Numbered from the stretch's first letter, positions 27,305-36,623 are shown. The stretch is DNA of 64,000 nt from Fimbriimonadaceae bacterium (GCA_023957775.1 JAMLGR010000001.1:124001-188000); one strand, 5' to 3'. Notes: a model not told the origin generated them from the sequence alone. Translations and numbers: made by a program.

Positions 27305-28534
27305 CTAGCCGGGTCCGATCGCCGTGGTGCTCACCAGCTCTTCGGTGAGCATCTGACGGGCTTGCTCCACGACCTCGGTGTTGGTCACGGCCTCGATCTT
27401 CGAGAGCGTCTCATCGATCGGGATCTGCCGCCCGTGGTTCAGCTCGTTGCGGCTGATTCGCATCATGCGGCTGCTCATGCCCTCCAAAGCGAGCACGAGG
27501 TTTCCGGACAAGTGCCGCTTGGTGCGCTCCAACTCGTCGTCCTCGAGGCCATCCCGCATCACCCGGTCGAACTCCTGACGGACCAGCTCCTGCACTTGAT
27601 CCCAGGTGCTCGGGCTGGTGCCTCCGTACACTGTGTACGCTCCGCCCGACGAGTATGCGAGGGCGTAGCTTCCGATCGCGTACACCAGGCCGCGCTTCTC
27701 GCGGATCTCCTGAAAGAGCCTGCTGCTCATGCTGCCGCCCAACGCCGAATCGAGGACGGATTGCGTGTAAAGGTCCGGGCTGGTGACGCCCACGCCGTCG
27801 GTGCCGATGCAGAAGTGGACCTGTTCCACGTCCTTCGCAATCCAGTTCTCCGCTCGCGAACCGTGCGGCGCGTCCAGGGGCTCCTGATCGCCGCCCGCGG
27901 GTATGGATCCCAGCGTACGCTCCGCGGCTTGGGCGATCGCCTTCGGATCCACGTGCCCCACCACGCTCAAGATCACATTGCCTCCGCGGTACCTCCGTTC
28001 CAGGTAGGCGGTCAGGTTGTCGCGCGAGAACCCAGAAACCGACTCCCGGGTTCCGATGACCGGTAGGCCCAGAGGGTGGCCGGGCCACCGGCTCTCCAGG
28101 TGGAGGTCGTGCACGTGGTCGCTCGGTTCGTCCTCGCTGCGCTTGATCTCCTCCAGGACCACCCCCTGTTCGCGGGCAAGCTCCTCGGGATCGATCAGGG
28201 AGTTCCGCATCATGTCGGCGAGGACCTCGATGCCGTTCTCCACATCGTCGGCCAAGGTCCGACAGTAGTAGCAGGTCGCCTCCTTGTCCGTGAACGCGTT
28301 CAGGACGCCGCCCCGTCCCTCGATGGCCTCGGCGATCTCCTTGGCCGAGCGGGAAGGCGTGCCTTTGAACAGCATGTGTTCGATCAGGTGCGTGATGCCC
28401 GCTTCGGACGCAAGCTCGTGTCGGCTTCCCGTGTGGCACCACAGGCCGATCGCGGCCGACCGGACGGTGTCGATCGGCTCGACGAGGATGCGCAGACCGT
28501 TGGCAAGGGTGAATTGTTCGATGAGGATGGACAT
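27305..28534 (-). CDS. M16-family zinc peptidase (processing-peptidase-like)
   Basis: 409 residues. Inverted zinc motif HxxEH in THLIEHMLFKGTPSRSAKEI, with the distal glutamate in the segment DKEATCYYCRTL...VLADMM. The C-terminal half has the second, non-catalytic M16 domain with EIREKRGLVYAIGSY. Length and sequence resemble YmxG/mitochondrial processing peptidase beta. Likely cytoplasmic or periplasmic peptide degradation; no signal peptide is seen. Start at 28534, 11 bp after the FAH-like gene, so the two are co-transcribed. Confidence 0.93.
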   Translation of the reverse strand: MSILIEQFTLANGLRILVEPIDTVRSAAIGLWCHTGSRHELASEAGITHLIEHMLFKGTPSRSAKEIAEAIEGRGGVLNAFTDKEATCYYCRTLADDVENGIEVLADMMRNSLIDPEELAREQGVVLEEIKRSEDEPSDHVHDLHLESRWPGHPLGLPVIGTRESVSGFSRDNLTAYLERRYRGGNVILSVVGHVDPKAIAQAAERTLGSIPAGGDQEPLDAPHGSRAENWIAKDVEQVHFCIGTDGVGVTSPDLYTQSVLDSALGGSMSSRLFQEIREKRGLVYAIGSYALAYSSGGAYTVYGGTSPSTWDQVQELVRQEFDRVMRDGLEDDELERTKRHLSGNLVLALEGMSSRMMRISRNELNHGRQIPIDETLSKIEAVTNTEVVEQARQMLTEELVSTTAIGPG

Positions 28535-28545
28535 GGGTGACTCGA

Positions 28546-29313
28546 TCAGACGATGCGGGTTGCGAGCGTTCCGAGACGGTCGACGAACAGGTGGACTTCG
28601 TCGAACGGTTCGAGGCTCAGGGGCGATTCGGGAGCCCAAAGCGGCCCGAGAAGCACCAGGTCGCCCTCGGCCAGAGGGCTCGACTGCGATGCCTGGCTGC
28701 AGAGAGTTGCCAGCGAGGCGGGCAGGTGGGAAAGGTCGATCTCTCCCACGATCTCGGAGTTGACGCGCACCGTGCCGCGCAGTTCCAAGATCGGCCCCTG
28801 GGCTCCCGGAGACGAGGATTCGGCCAACTCGTCGGGGGTCGTGAGGAACGGTCCGCACGCCACCGCGACGTCGTACGCGCTGGCATGGGGAAGGCGGTCC
28901 TGGGCCACAAAGCAGTTGGCCAGGGTGTAGCCGAGAATCATCTCTTCGGCCTCTTCAGGCTCGACGGCCAGACCCGTCGAAGCCACCACCGCCGCGAGAC
29001 AGGGAAGGATTCCCAGGGCGTCCGTCGTCGTTGGCTTGGTGAGCTCCCGACTCGGTGCGATCAGGGACGAGGGGTTGAGGTAGCGAAAGGGCGTGAAGGG
29101 AACGTCCATGCCGGAGAATCCGACCTCGTCATCGCCCAGTTCGAAGAGGCGGACGCTGGGGGGCCTACCCACCGGGGTCAACGGGACCAGATCGGTCCAG
29201 TCGTGAACGGCCGTGGGCTGCGCACCGTCCGTCTCATACACCTTGTTGTCGTGCAGGAAACCGGAGTGCACGGAACCAGGTTCGGAGATCAGTTCGAAAC
29301 GGCACAGCTTCAC
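28546..29313 (-). CDS. Fumarylacetoacetate-hydrolase-fold protein lacking the metal ligands
   Basis: 255 residues with the FAH-fold landmarks EEAEEMILGYTLANCFVAQD and YDVAVACGPFLTTPDELAE. In active members ExE (in yExELavVig) and D (in GYtvanD) bind Mg. Here the corresponding text is ILPCLAAVVAS and ANC, so all three acidic ligands appear replaced. This suggests a non-enzymatic or altered-activity member (inference by eye alignment). GTG start with TAACCT ending 6 nt upstream and no Shine-Dalgarno. Confidence 0.75.
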   Translation of the reverse strand: MKLCRFELISEPGSVHSGFLHDNKVYETDGAQPTAVHDWTDLVPLTPVGRPPSVRLFELGDDEVGFSGMDVPFTPFRYLNPSSLIAPSRELTKPTTTDALGILPCLAAVVASTGLAVEPEEAEEMILGYTLANCFVAQDRLPHASAYDVAVACGPFLTTPDELAESSSPGAQGPILELRGTVRVNSEIVGEIDLSHLPASLATLCSQASQSSPLAEGDLVLLGPLWAPESPLSLEPFDEVHLFVDRLGTLATRIV

Positions 29314-29380
29314 CCAGAGAGGTTACCCTTGCGCCCTGCAAGGGCCGGAGGAGGCCCTTCCGGCCAGCCTTTTCGGGTGA

Positions 29381-29409
29381 TTGACAGGTTCATTCGGATC
29401 AGGTAGCAT
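29381..29409 (+). promoter_or_regulatory. Consensus sigma-70-like promoter of the receiver gene
   Basis: TTGACA (29381-29386), 17-nt spacer, TAGCAT (29404-29409). RNA would start near 29416, giving a leader of about 28 nt with CGGAG and GAGG purine tracts before the ATG at 29444. Confidence 0.7.
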
Positions 29410-29443
29410 CGCATCACTTCCGGAGCAGAGGTAGGATAGGCGT

Positions 29444-29851
29444 ATGTCGCTCAAGGTTTTGGTCTGTGACGACGAAAGGCACATCGTTCGGTTGATTCAG
29501 GTCAACCTCGAGCGACAGGGTTACCAAGTGGTTACCGCCTTCGATGGGAAAGAGGGATTGGAGAAGATCCGGTCTGAAAAGCCCAACCTCGTCGTACTCG
29601 ATGTGATGATGCCGTACATGGACGGGTTCGAGGTGCTCAAGACGCTGCGCCGAGATCCGGAGACCGAGAGTCTGCCCGTCATCATGCTGACCGCGAAAGC
29701 GCAGGACAAGGACGTGTTCGAGGGCTACCACTACGGGGCCGACATGTACCTTACCAAGCCCTTCAACCCGATGGAGCTGGTGACGTTCGTCAAGCGCATT
29801 GCCCAGGGCTCCGGCGGCGACGACGGCGGTCCGAAGCGCTACGAGGTCTAA
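29444..29851 (+). CDS. Stand-alone CheY-like response regulator
   Basis: 135 residues, receiver domain only. Acidic pocket CDDE (residues 8-11), phospho-acceptor Asp53 in VVLDVMMPYMDG, conserved Thr in IMLTAKAQ and Lys in YLTKPFNPME. There is no output domain; the tail GGDDGGPKRYEV is short and polar. It may relay phosphate from an orphan kinase such as those at 10530 or 25633; this cannot be shown from sequence. It has its own strong promoter and terminator, so it is a single-gene unit. Confidence 0.92.
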   Translation: MSLKVLVCDDERHIVRLIQVNLERQGYQVVTAFDGKEGLEKIRSEKPNLVVLDVMMPYMDGFEVLKTLRRDPETESLPVIMLTAKAQDKDVFEGYHYGADMYLTKPFNPMELVTFVKRIAQGSGGDDGGPKRYEV

Positions 29852-29868
29852 GCCTCTCCCACCCGCCC

Positions 29869-29909
29869 GCAAATCCCGTGAAGAACATTCACGGGATTTG
29901 CGTGTTTTT
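29869..29909 (+). terminator. Rho-independent terminator
   Basis: A perfect 14-bp stem, GCAAATCCCGTGAA / TTCACGGGATTTGC, with loop GAACA, followed by GTGTTTTT. It ends the receiver transcript 18 nt after its stop and insulates the lacI operon. The clearest intrinsic terminator in the window. Confidence 0.93.
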
Positions 29910-29930
29910 GGGGTGAAGCCACGCGAGCGG

Positions 29931-29959
29931 TTGGCAATTCGGCCGACATGGGCTACAAT
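29931..29959 (+). promoter_or_regulatory. Promoter of the lacI-amylase operon
   Basis: TTGGCA (29931-29936), 17-nt spacer, TACAAT (29954-29959), near consensus. The predicted start, about 29966, lies inside the palindrome at 29963-29978. Confidence 0.8.
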
Positions 29960-29962
29960 GCT

Positions 29963-29978
29963 GTGAATACGTATTCAC
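29963..29978 (+). promoter_or_regulatory. Operator palindrome GTGAATACGTATTCAC
   Basis: A perfect 16-bp palindrome with central CG, the usual form of LacI/GalR-family operators. It overlaps the predicted transcription start, 10 nt before the regulator's start codon. Binding there would block the promoter, so autorepression of the whole operon is the straightforward reading (inference). Confidence 0.8.
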
Positions 29979-29987
29979 GGAGTCGAT

Positions 29988-31007
29988 GTGACCCAGGAAC
30001 AGATCGCCAGAATCGCGAAGGTCTCGCAAAGCACGGTCTCCCGCGTCCTTGCCGGCGACGAGCGTGTCGAGCCCCGGATTCGTGATCGTGTCGCGGCGGT
30101 GATGCTGGAGCACAACTACCGCCCGGACGTCCGTGCGCGCTCGCTCCGGAACAAGACCACGGGGATGGTCGGCCTGGTCGTCAAGCGCCCGCACGGCGGA
30201 TTGAGCGACGATCCGTTCTTTGCCAATCTCTTGGCCGCACTGGTCGGAGTGCTCTCGGAGAACGGGCGGCACCTTTGCGTGGATCTGGTCCAATCCGCCT
30301 CGGGGCAGGAAGCCGTCTACGACGAGATGCTGCGCAGCCGGCGTGTGGACGGGTTGATCCTCGTCGAGCCGGAGGCAAAGGACGAGCGGATCCACCGATT
30401 GCAGCGGGAGGGCTTTCCCTTCGTCTTGATCGGCAACCCGGACGATGCCGGCAAACTCTGGTCGGTGGACAACGACAACGTCGCCGCGGGCGCCCTGGCC
30501 GCCCAACACCTGCTCGACCGCGGCTACCGCCGGATTGCCATGCTCGCAGGTCCAGAAGGCGTTTCGGTCAGCAGCGACCGGATCGAAGGGTACCGATCGA
30601 CGTTGAGACGTGCTGGACTGCACCCCCGCGTCTGGCACTCGGAGTTCGGATGCGAGGCCGCGGCATCGGTTGCCGCCGAGGCGTTGCGGGATCCGATGGC
30701 TGTCGACTCCCTGGTCGTTCTGGACGATTTCATGGCGATGGGGGCCATCCAGGCCGCGAGGAGCCTGGGCCGGTCGTTGCCGGGCCAACTGGGGCTGGTG
30801 AGCTTCAACGACAGCCGCCTTTGCGACCTGCTGGAGTGCGGACTGTCGTCCGTCAGCCTCAACCTTGAGAAGCTCGTCGGTGCAGCCTGTGCTCGGCTGC
30901 TCTCGATCATCGACGGAAGGGACCCGGAGGGGCCGAGGAGGCTGCTCGTCCCGTGCGAACTCCACGTTCGCGGGTCGTCGGCGGGGCCGTTGGAGGCAAC
31001 CGGGTGA
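29988..31007 (+). CDS. LacI-family transcriptional regulator
   Basis: 339 residues. HTH at the N-terminus (TQEQIARIAKVSQSTVSRVL) with the hinge helix (YRPDVRARSLRNKTTGMVGL), then a periplasmic-binding-like sugar domain (IAMLAGPEGVSVSSDRIEGY, GLVSFNDSRLCDLL). The GTG start is set by GGAG 8 nt upstream. The HTH begins almost at residue 1. Effector is probably a malto-oligosaccharide or related sugar, because the next gene is a GH13 amylase (inference). The stop overlaps the amylase start as GTGA. Confidence 0.93.
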   Translation: MTQEQIARIAKVSQSTVSRVLAGDERVEPRIRDRVAAVMLEHNYRPDVRARSLRNKTTGMVGLVVKRPHGGLSDDPFFANLLAALVGVLSENGRHLCVDLVQSASGQEAVYDEMLRSRRVDGLILVEPEAKDERIHRLQREGFPFVLIGNPDDAGKLWSVDNDNVAAGALAAQHLLDRGYRRIAMLAGPEGVSVSSDRIEGYRSTLRRAGLHPRVWHSEFGCEAAASVAAEALRDPMAVDSLVVLDDFMAMGAIQAARSLGRSLPGQLGLVSFNDSRLCDLLECGLSSVSLNLEKLVGAACARLLSIIDGRDPEGPRRLLVPCELHVRGSSAGPLEATG

Positions 31008-33106
31008 TCGCCCTCCTTGCCGCGTGGGTGATGTCGGGCCAAGCCACGCTCTCCCACGTGTTCGAGTATCGGAGCGAAACCGCATTGCACTCCGTCTCGC
31101 TCGCCGGAACCTTCAACAACTGGGACAAGAGCGCGACGCCGATGGCCCCCGGGCCCGACCACCGCGTGTGGCGCACGACGCTCTCGCTCGCACCTGGGAA
31201 GCACCTGTACAAATTCGTGCTCGACGGTGAGCGGTGGGTGCTCGATCCGCGCGCAGAAAGGAACGAGGATGACGGGAACGGCAACACCAACTCCGTCCTG
31301 GTACTTCTGCCCGACGAGTATCGATCGCCGGCACGGTTGGGAGACGGGGTCATTGCCCGGACGCCCCTTCGGCACGACGCGTCCATCCCCTACCGCAACT
31401 TCGATCGTGGGCGATTGACCCTCGTCCTGCGCACGCGTCCGGGCGACATCGAATCGGTCGACCTCATGCTCGGAGACAGCGCCGTTCCCATGAGGGCCTG
31501 GGAGTCCGACGAGATGGCCGCACGCTACGCGGCCTCGATTCCCTGGGACGGCAAACGAACCGTGCGCTACTCGTTTCGGCTCAAGGACGGCGCCACCGTC
31601 CTGCACTTCGGGCCGCGGGGCGCAGACGCTCATGACGGCGGGGAGTTCGAGGTGTCCGAAGCAACCTTCCAACCATTCGTCGTTCCCCGGTGGGTCGAGC
31701 AGACCGTCCTCTATCAGATCTTTCCCGATCGCTTCGCCAACGGATCGTCCGCCAACGACCCGAAGGATCGTGTGGCGTGGGATGCCGAGCCCACTTGGTT
31801 CAACCGTTTCGGAGGCGATTTTGCGGGCGTTAGCGAGCACATCGGCTACCTGGAGTCGCTGGGAGTCGGTGCGATTTATTTCAACCCGATCTTCGCCTCT
31901 CCCTCGAACCACCGTTACGAAACAAGCGACTACCATCGCGTCGATCCCCAACTCGGAACCAACGAGGAGTTCGGCGCGCTGACTCGAGACCTGAAGAAGG
32001 CCGGGATTCGCACGATTCTCGACGGGGTGTTCAACCACACGGCGGTCGACTTCGCCCCCTTCCTCGATTTGCGAGAACACGGGGCAAGTTCGAAGTACCG
32101 CGACTGGTATTTTCCGAAATCGTTCCCGATTAGGGTCGAGGAGAATCCCAACTATGTCGCCTGGTTCGGATTTCCCTCGATGCCCAAGGTCAATCTCGGA
32201 AACGCCGAAGCGCGAGCCTACATGCTGGGGGTCCCCGCGTTTTGGCACGAGCGGGCCGAGGTGGCCGGTTGGCGTCTGGACGTCGCCAACGAGGTCCCCA
32301 TGCCCTTCTGGCAGGCGTTCCGCAAGGTCGTGAAAGGGCTCGACCCCCAGATGTGGATCGTCGGCGAAGTATGGGGCGATGGATCTCCGTGGCTCGGCGG
32401 GGACCAGTGGGACTCCGTGATGGACTACCCCTTCCGCGAGGCGTGCCTGGGCTTCTTCGCCCGCAAGGCGACGACCTCCGAGCAGTTCCTCGGGCGCCTC
32501 ATGGGCGTGGTCCAGAGTTACGCCCCGCAGGTGTCGAGGAATCTGATGAACCTGCTCAGCAGCCACGACACGCCCCGCTTCATCACCCTTTGCGGCGACG
32601 ACCCTGCGATGGCGCGCCTCGCCGCCTTGGTCCAGTTCACCTGGGTCGGGGCCCCAAGCGTCTACTACGGCGAGGAGCTGGGAATGCTCGGAGGCGCCGA
32701 TCCCCTGAACCGCCGCGGAATGCGGTGGGACCTCGCCACGGACGCCAATCCCATGCTTCGTTGGTACCGCGCGCTGGGCGCCCTGCGGGGGGCAGTGCCT
32801 GCCCTGCAGTCGGGGGACCCGGAACCGCTTCCGGGCTCCGGTCCGGACGTCGTGGCCTTCGCGCGGAGCTATCAGGGAGTCCGGGTCGTCGTCGCGGTGA
32901 ATCGGGCGGGGTCGCCGAAACCCTTCGACGCGGATCTCAAGGGTCCCAAGGAGGGCTGGGTCGACGCCCTGTCGGGCGAGAGGCACTCCTCCTTGGGCAT
33001 CACCTTGCCCGCCCAGGGAGCGGCGGTCCTCCTGCCGGCGACCCCCGCCCACCTCGAACTTTCCTCATCCCTCATACGGATCCTCGGATCCAAGGAGTCA
33101 TCATGA
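31004..33106 (+). CDS. Exported GH13 alpha-amylase / neopullulanase-like glucan hydrolase
   Basis: 700 residues with an N-terminal signal-like segment ([12 protein letters not shown]). A CBM48-like glycogen-binding domain lies at about residues 15-95 ([28 protein letters not shown]), then a second beta domain, then the catalytic barrel from about 225 ([17 protein letters not shown]). Catalytic residues are the nucleophile Asp in GWRLDVANE (near 425), acid/base Glu in WIVGEVWGD (near 454) and Asp in LLSSHDTPR (near 521). Substrate: alpha-glucans such as starch, pullulan or cyclodextrin. GGAGG precedes the GTG; translation is coupled to lacI. It is followed directly by a pseudopilin. Confidence 0.94.
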   Translation: MIALLAAWVMSGQATLSHVFEYRSETALHSVSLAGTFNNWDKSATPMAPGPDHRVWRTTLSLAPGKHLYKFVLDGERWVLDPRAERNEDDGNGNTNSVLVLLPDEYRSPARLGDGVIARTPLRHDASIPYRNFDRGRLTLVLRTRPGDIESVDLMLGDSAVPMRAWESDEMAARYAASIPWDGKRTVRYSFRLKDGATVLHFGPRGADAHDGGEFEVSEATFQPFVVPRWVEQTVLYQIFPDRFANGSSANDPKDRVAWDAEPTWFNRFGGDFAGVSEHIGYLESLGVGAIYFNPIFASPSNHRYETSDYHRVDPQLGTNEEFGALTRDLKKAGIRTILDGVFNHTAVDFAPFLDLREHGASSKYRDWYFPKSFPIRVEENPNYVAWFGFPSMPKVNLGNAEARAYMLGVPAFWHERAEVAGWRLDVANEVPMPFWQAFRKVVKGLDPQMWIVGEVWGDGSPWLGGDQWDSVMDYPFREACLGFFARKATTSEQFLGRLMGVVQSYAPQVSRNLMNLLSSHDTPRFITLCGDDPAMARLAALVQFTWVGAPSVYYGEELGMLGGADPLNRRGMRWDLATDANPMLRWYRALGALRGAVPALQSGDPEPLPGSGPDVVAFARSYQGVRVVVAVNRAGSPKPFDADLKGPKEGWVDALSGERHSSLGITLPAQGAAVLLPATPAHLELSSSLIRILGSKESS

Positions 33107-33948
33107 AACAACGCAGAGACGGGGGGTTCACCCTCATCGAGCTCTTGGTCGTCATCGCGATCATCGCCATCCTCGCGGCGATTCTCTTCCCAGTGTTCGC
33201 CCAAGCGAAGCAGGCTGCGAAGAAGATCACCACGATCAGCAATCTCAAGCAGATTCTGTTGGCGTCGATCATGTACCAGGGGGACTACGACGACGTCTAC
33301 GCGCCGAAGGTGCGCGTCGGCTTCGGGCCGAGCCAAGGCGGAGGCGATCCCACCAACGCGATGTCGTTCGACAAGCTCGTATTCGACTACATGAAGAACG
33401 CCGAGCTGTTCACCTCGCCGGTCGATCCCAACCAGAAGTTCCGCACGCCGAACGGGTTCTATCGCCGCAGCTTCGGGCTTGCCAGCAACCTCTTTCGAGG
33501 CGTGCAGGTCGCTCCGGGCTACTGGGGCAGCTTCGTCGGTAAGGCCGCGATCAGCGCATCGGCCGTTCCGGCTCCCGCGTCCACGATCGCCATGGGCGAG
33601 CGACGCATGTGCCCGGATCCAAACGTGGGCAATCCGTGGACCGACGATTCGTGGTTCTGGTGCATCGAGATCAACCACACCCGCGCCTTGGAGCAGCCCT
33701 ACGGCGAAGTGAGCTACTCCTTCACCGAGGGGGCGAACTGGTCGTTCGCGGACGGCCATGCCAAGTGGGCGAAGAAGAACGGCGTGAGGCAGTCGGATGG
33801 AGCCCTGGTGGGAACCCGCTTCCCGGGTTACGCCGAAAAGGCCGCCTGGTGGGTGGGTTCCCCGGACCCGTACTGGGACACCGGCCTGTCGTGCTTTGAT
33901 TCGGGATGGGCTGCGACCGACGGAGACTGCCCGCTCCCTCCGCAGTAA
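33103..33948 (+). CDS. Type II-like pseudopilin (prepilin-type N-terminus, DUF1559-like)
   Basis: 281 residues. Short basic leader MKQRRDGG with prepilin peptidase cleavage before FTLIEL, a 20-residue hydrophobic helix, then AQAKQAAKK and a globular domain ending with the H-x9-DG type motif ([10 protein letters not shown]) seen in the large H-X9-DG pseudopilin family. Such proteins are expanded in Planctomycetes and Armatimonadota; roles are mostly unknown. The ATG overlaps the amylase stop as ATGA, with AAGGAG upstream, so it is in the LacI operon. A near-identical N-terminus occurs at 53394-54212. Confidence 0.92.
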   Translation: MKQRRDGGFTLIELLVVIAIIAILAAILFPVFAQAKQAAKKITTISNLKQILLASIMYQGDYDDVYAPKVRVGFGPSQGGGDPTNAMSFDKLVFDYMKNAELFTSPVDPNQKFRTPNGFYRRSFGLASNLFRGVQVAPGYWGSFVGKAAISASAVPAPASTIAMGERRMCPDPNVGNPWTDDSWFWCIEINHTRALEQPYGEVSYSFTEGANWSFADGHAKWAKKNGVRQSDGALVGTRFPGYAEKAAWWVGSPDPYWDTGLSCFDSGWAATDGDCPLPPQ

Positions 33949-33953
33949 GAGCG

Positions 33954-34205
33954 ATGAAGCAGGAACTCTCTCCCGTCAAAGCGGCCGGTCTGATCGGACT
34001 CGCGATCGTCGTGCTGGGCGGCGCCCTCTACTGGTTCATGGGCACGGAGGCCGGTCAGGGCCATCCGCCCGAAACCGAGAGGATCAAACCGGAAGAGGCA
34101 CGCCAGCGATACGATCAGTACAACGGCGGGCCTGGAGGCGGCCCGGGAGGCACGGGCGCAGAAGCTGCGGCCCGTGCCCGGGGCGTGCCGCCGCCCGGCG
34201 GCTAG
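33954..34205 (+). CDS. Small single-pass membrane protein, unknown
   Basis: 83 residues: one membrane helix (AAGLIGLAIVVLGGALYWFM), then a polar tail with a glycine/proline-rich end (GGPGGGPGGTG, GVPPPGG). It starts 5 bp after the pseudopilin stop, and the upstream sequence GTAAGAGCG is a weak ribosome site. The position as last gene of the LacI operon suggests a role with the amylase or pilin, but no family is recognised. Confidence 0.6.
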   Translation: MKQELSPVKAAGLIGLAIVVLGGALYWFMGTEAGQGHPPETERIKPEEARQRYDQYNGGPGGGPGGTGAEAAARARGVPPPGG

Positions 34206-34213
34206 GCGAGCCG

Positions 34214-34248
34214 AAGTGTCGGGAGGGCGGCCCGCTCTCCCAACACTT
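34214..34248 (+). terminator. Terminator-like hairpin after the LacI operon
   Basis: AAGTGT-C-GGGAG ... CTCCC-A-ACACTT: 11 pairs with one mismatch, 11-nt loop, 8 nt after the last stop. A short T-run (TTTG) follows. It closes the four-gene operon. Confidence 0.7.
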
Positions 34249-34297
34249 TGAGCCCGAACTGGTCTCGTTGGCCTGAAATGTGCCACCTTAGACGTCG

Positions 34298-34651
34298 ATG
34301 GACTCGTTCTCGAACTTAACACAGCTCAGCCTGCTCGACGTCTTGCTGTGGCCCGTCGCCGCGGCCATCCTCGGCGCCCTCATTTGGATTCTGGGGAACC
34401 GGTATGAGGAGGACGACGGCAGCCCGTTGGTCAAGTGGATCGCCGTGGCGCCCGTCGGTTTCGCCCTGGTCAAAGGGTTTTCCCTGGTCCTACGCGTGAT
34501 GGGCAACTCCGTCGATGCCGTGATCTATCGTGACGCCATCGGTGGCCGCAAGATGTTGTTCGCCCACTACGCCGCGTTTGTGATCCCGCTGCTGGTCGCC
34601 ATCGGCATTGCCGCATGGTTCACCGTCCGCCGCAACCAGGACCGCATCTGA
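34298..34651 (+). CDS. Small integral membrane protein, unknown
   Basis: 117 residues with three predicted membrane helices (LLWPVAAAILGALIWIL; IAVAPVGFALVKGFSLVL; YAAFVIPLLVAIGIAAWF). The N-terminus is polar and acidic residues follow the first helix (NRYEEDDGS). No motif or family recognised. Probably a single-gene unit between the LacI operon and the hydroxylase gene. Confidence 0.6.
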   Translation: MDSFSNLTQLSLLDVLLWPVAAAILGALIWILGNRYEEDDGSPLVKWIAVAPVGFALVKGFSLVLRVMGNSVDAVIYRDAIGGRKMLFAHYAAFVIPLLVAIGIAAWFTVRRNQDRI

Positions 34652-34689
34652 TCCCACAAGGGCTTCCCGCCGTCTGTTACACTAACGAC

Positions 34690-35616
34690 GTGAGCGAACA
34701 GGCGGCACACCCCGATGCGATGGCCGGCGAAGGGCTGACCACGACCCAAGCGCCCTTTATCGAACAGGCGCGCGCGAACGGCGAACTTTACATACACCAA
34801 CCGTACGAGCTGTACTCCGACGAGAACCACCAGGCGTGGCGGGAACTCTACGCGCGGATGGGCGATCGCTGGCAACGATATGCCAATCCGCACTTCCTGA
34901 AGGGGATCGAAAACCTCTGTCTGGACCCCAACGCCGTGCCCCGCCTCGAGGACGTCAACAAGTTCCTACGACCGCTTACGGGATTTCGGGCCAAGGCCGT
35001 CAGCGGCTATGTTCCCGCATTCCTCTTCTTCGATTGCCTGCGCAACCGGGACTTCCCGACGACCATCACGATCCGCAGGGCGGACAAGCTCGACTACCTG
35101 CCGGAACCGGACATCTTCCACGACATCGCGGGCCACGTGCCCATGCATACGGACCGGGCGTTCGCCGACACGCTGGTCCAGTTCGGCGAGTGCGCCCACA
35201 CGGCGGCAGAGATTGCGAAGGGCATCTCCGACCCCGCCGAGCAGACGCGCGTCCTGACGAGCATCATCAAGGCGATGGCGCGGTTCTTCTGGTTCACGAT
35301 CGAGTTTGGGCTGATGCGCTCCGACGAGGGCTTGAAGGTCTACGGCAGCGGCCTGCTCAGCTCCTACGGCGAGCTGAAGTACTCGATCGAATCGCCGGAC
35401 GTGCAACGCTTCCCGCTCCAGCTCGAGTGGATCATCAACCAGTACTTCGAGATCGACCACTACCAGCCGTTGCTCTTCATCGCAGACTCGTTCGACCACG
35501 TCTTCGAACAGGTCCACCTCCTTGAGAAGTGGATGAAAGAGGGCAAGCTCTCCAATGTGTCGCCGGGCGAGCCCGCCGTCAACGAGGCCGACCTGCGCAG
35601 CTTCCTCGACGCCTAG
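34690..35616 (+). CDS. phhA: Phenylalanine 4-monooxygenase
   Basis: Pterin-dependent, iron-containing hydroxylation of phenylalanine to tyrosine. 308 residues, the length of bacterial monodomain enzymes. Iron ligands are visible as the two His of PDIFHDIAGHVPMH and the Glu of FWFTIEFGLM. LTGFRAKAVSGYVPAFLFFD is also family-typical. The GTG start has TACACT ending exactly 6 nt upstream and no Shine-Dalgarno. A partner pterin dehydratase (phhB) is not adjacent. Followed 5 bp later by a barrel-protein gene. Confidence 0.95.
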   Translation: MSEQAAHPDAMAGEGLTTTQAPFIEQARANGELYIHQPYELYSDENHQAWRELYARMGDRWQRYANPHFLKGIENLCLDPNAVPRLEDVNKFLRPLTGFRAKAVSGYVPAFLFFDCLRNRDFPTTITIRRADKLDYLPEPDIFHDIAGHVPMHTDRAFADTLVQFGECAHTAAEIAKGISDPAEQTRVLTSIIKAMARFFWFTIEFGLMRSDEGLKVYGSGLLSSYGELKYSIESPDVQRFPLQLEWIINQYFEIDHYQPLLFIADSFDHVFEQVHLLEKWMKEGKLSNVSPGEPAVNEADLRSFLDA

Positions 35617-35621
35617 GAGCC

Positions 35622-36623
35622 ATGATCAGGCGCAGCGCGGCCACCGCCCTCCTCTTGATCCTCGCGCTCAGCCAGGCTGACGCCCAGTCGCTGCCCGTGC
35701 GTTTGGACGTCGGCTACTCCCACACCGAAGCCAGCGGCCGACTCTTCTACCGGCTGGAATATCGAAAGGCCGTCCTGAGCAAGCAGGGCGCGCCCTTTGC
35801 CGAAACCCCCGTGGGCGACGCGCCGCAGCCCCGCAACCTGTCGGGGCGCGGCGACGACTTCTCGCTGGTCTTGGAGCGGGACCAAACTCGGCTCGACGGC
35901 GCGCTCTTCGACGCCTTGGGGTTGCGGGATTTCCGCGTGCCGGCCCTCCGCAACGTCCGCCTGGTCGGCGGCTTGGCCGGGCGGTTCGGAGAGGCCCAGC
36001 GCCTTTCGCTCGGATTCGGTCTGGAATCTGTTCCCATCCACCCCCTCGGCATCGGGGCCGTCTCGAATTACGCCATGCTCGGACTGTTGGGCGAGTCCCT
36101 CTACCGGGATGCATCGGAGGGAGGCAACGAGGATGCGGTGAGCGCGACGTATCGCGTGTTCGCTGGCATCAGCGGCGGGCGCGTCCTGACGCGCGAGCGC
36201 GTTTTGAAACGCGACGACCTGGCCGCAAGGGTGGAGGCGGGCGAGTTTCCGTTCGAGCGTTGGCCGCAAGAGGCGCGGCGCAATCGCGATCCGGAGGTGC
36301 GCGCGATCCTCTCTCTGGCGATTGCGGATTTTGGAGGGCAACCGGACGAGGCCCGCCCGAACCTGCTTCGAGTGGTGCGGGCCTACTATGTGCCCGACCA
36401 GCCCTCGCTGGCGCTTTGGTTCGAAGGGGAGGGCGCCTACCGGCTCGACGCGGCGGAGGGTCCCCGCTACCGCGATACGATCGCGCTGAGCGCGAACTGG
36501 TGGCCCGCACCGGAAACGCCGGAGCGGTTGCGCGTCCAGATGAGATACGAAAACGGGTTCCGACGAGCCGATCCGACCCGCCGTTCGACTGGATGGCAAG
36601 TCACGTTGGGATTCGCTTTCTAA
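35622..36623 (+). CDS. Probable outer-membrane beta-barrel protein, unknown
   Basis: 333 residues with a signal peptide (TALLLILALSQADAQ). Many alternating amphipathic strands (LDVGYSHTEASGRLFYRLEY, LRVQMRYENGF) end in STGWQVTLGFAF with a C-terminal Phe, the signal recognised by the Bam complex. Family not recognised. AGGAGCC lies just before the ATG, and the gene directly follows phhA. The stop overlaps that of the convergent gene as CTAA. Confidence 0.65.
   Translation: MIRRSAATALLLILALSQADAQSLPVRLDVGYSHTEASGRLFYRLEYRKAVLSKQGAPFAETPVGDAPQPRNLSGRGDDFSLVLERDQTRLDGALFDALGLRDFRVPALRNVRLVGGLAGRFGEAQRLSLGFGLESVPIHPLGIGAVSNYAMLGLLGESLYRDASEGGNEDAVSATYRVFAGISGGRVLTRERVLKRDDLAARVEAGEFPFERWPQEARRNRDPEVRAILSLAIADFGGQPDEARPNLLRVVRAYYVPDQPSLALWFEGEGAYRLDAAEGPRYRDTIALSANWWPAPETPERLRVQMRYENGFRRADPTRRSTGWQVTLGFAF

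Noticed and set aside
29432-29443. TAGGAT 6 nt before the receiver gene as a leaderless promoter
   Set aside because: A far better promoter (TTGACA-17-TAGCAT) lies upstream at 29381-29409, so the match is probably chance.
29314-29443. Small RNA or riboswitch in the region before the receiver gene
   Set aside because: Only promoter elements for the two divergent genes are visible; no conserved structure recognised.
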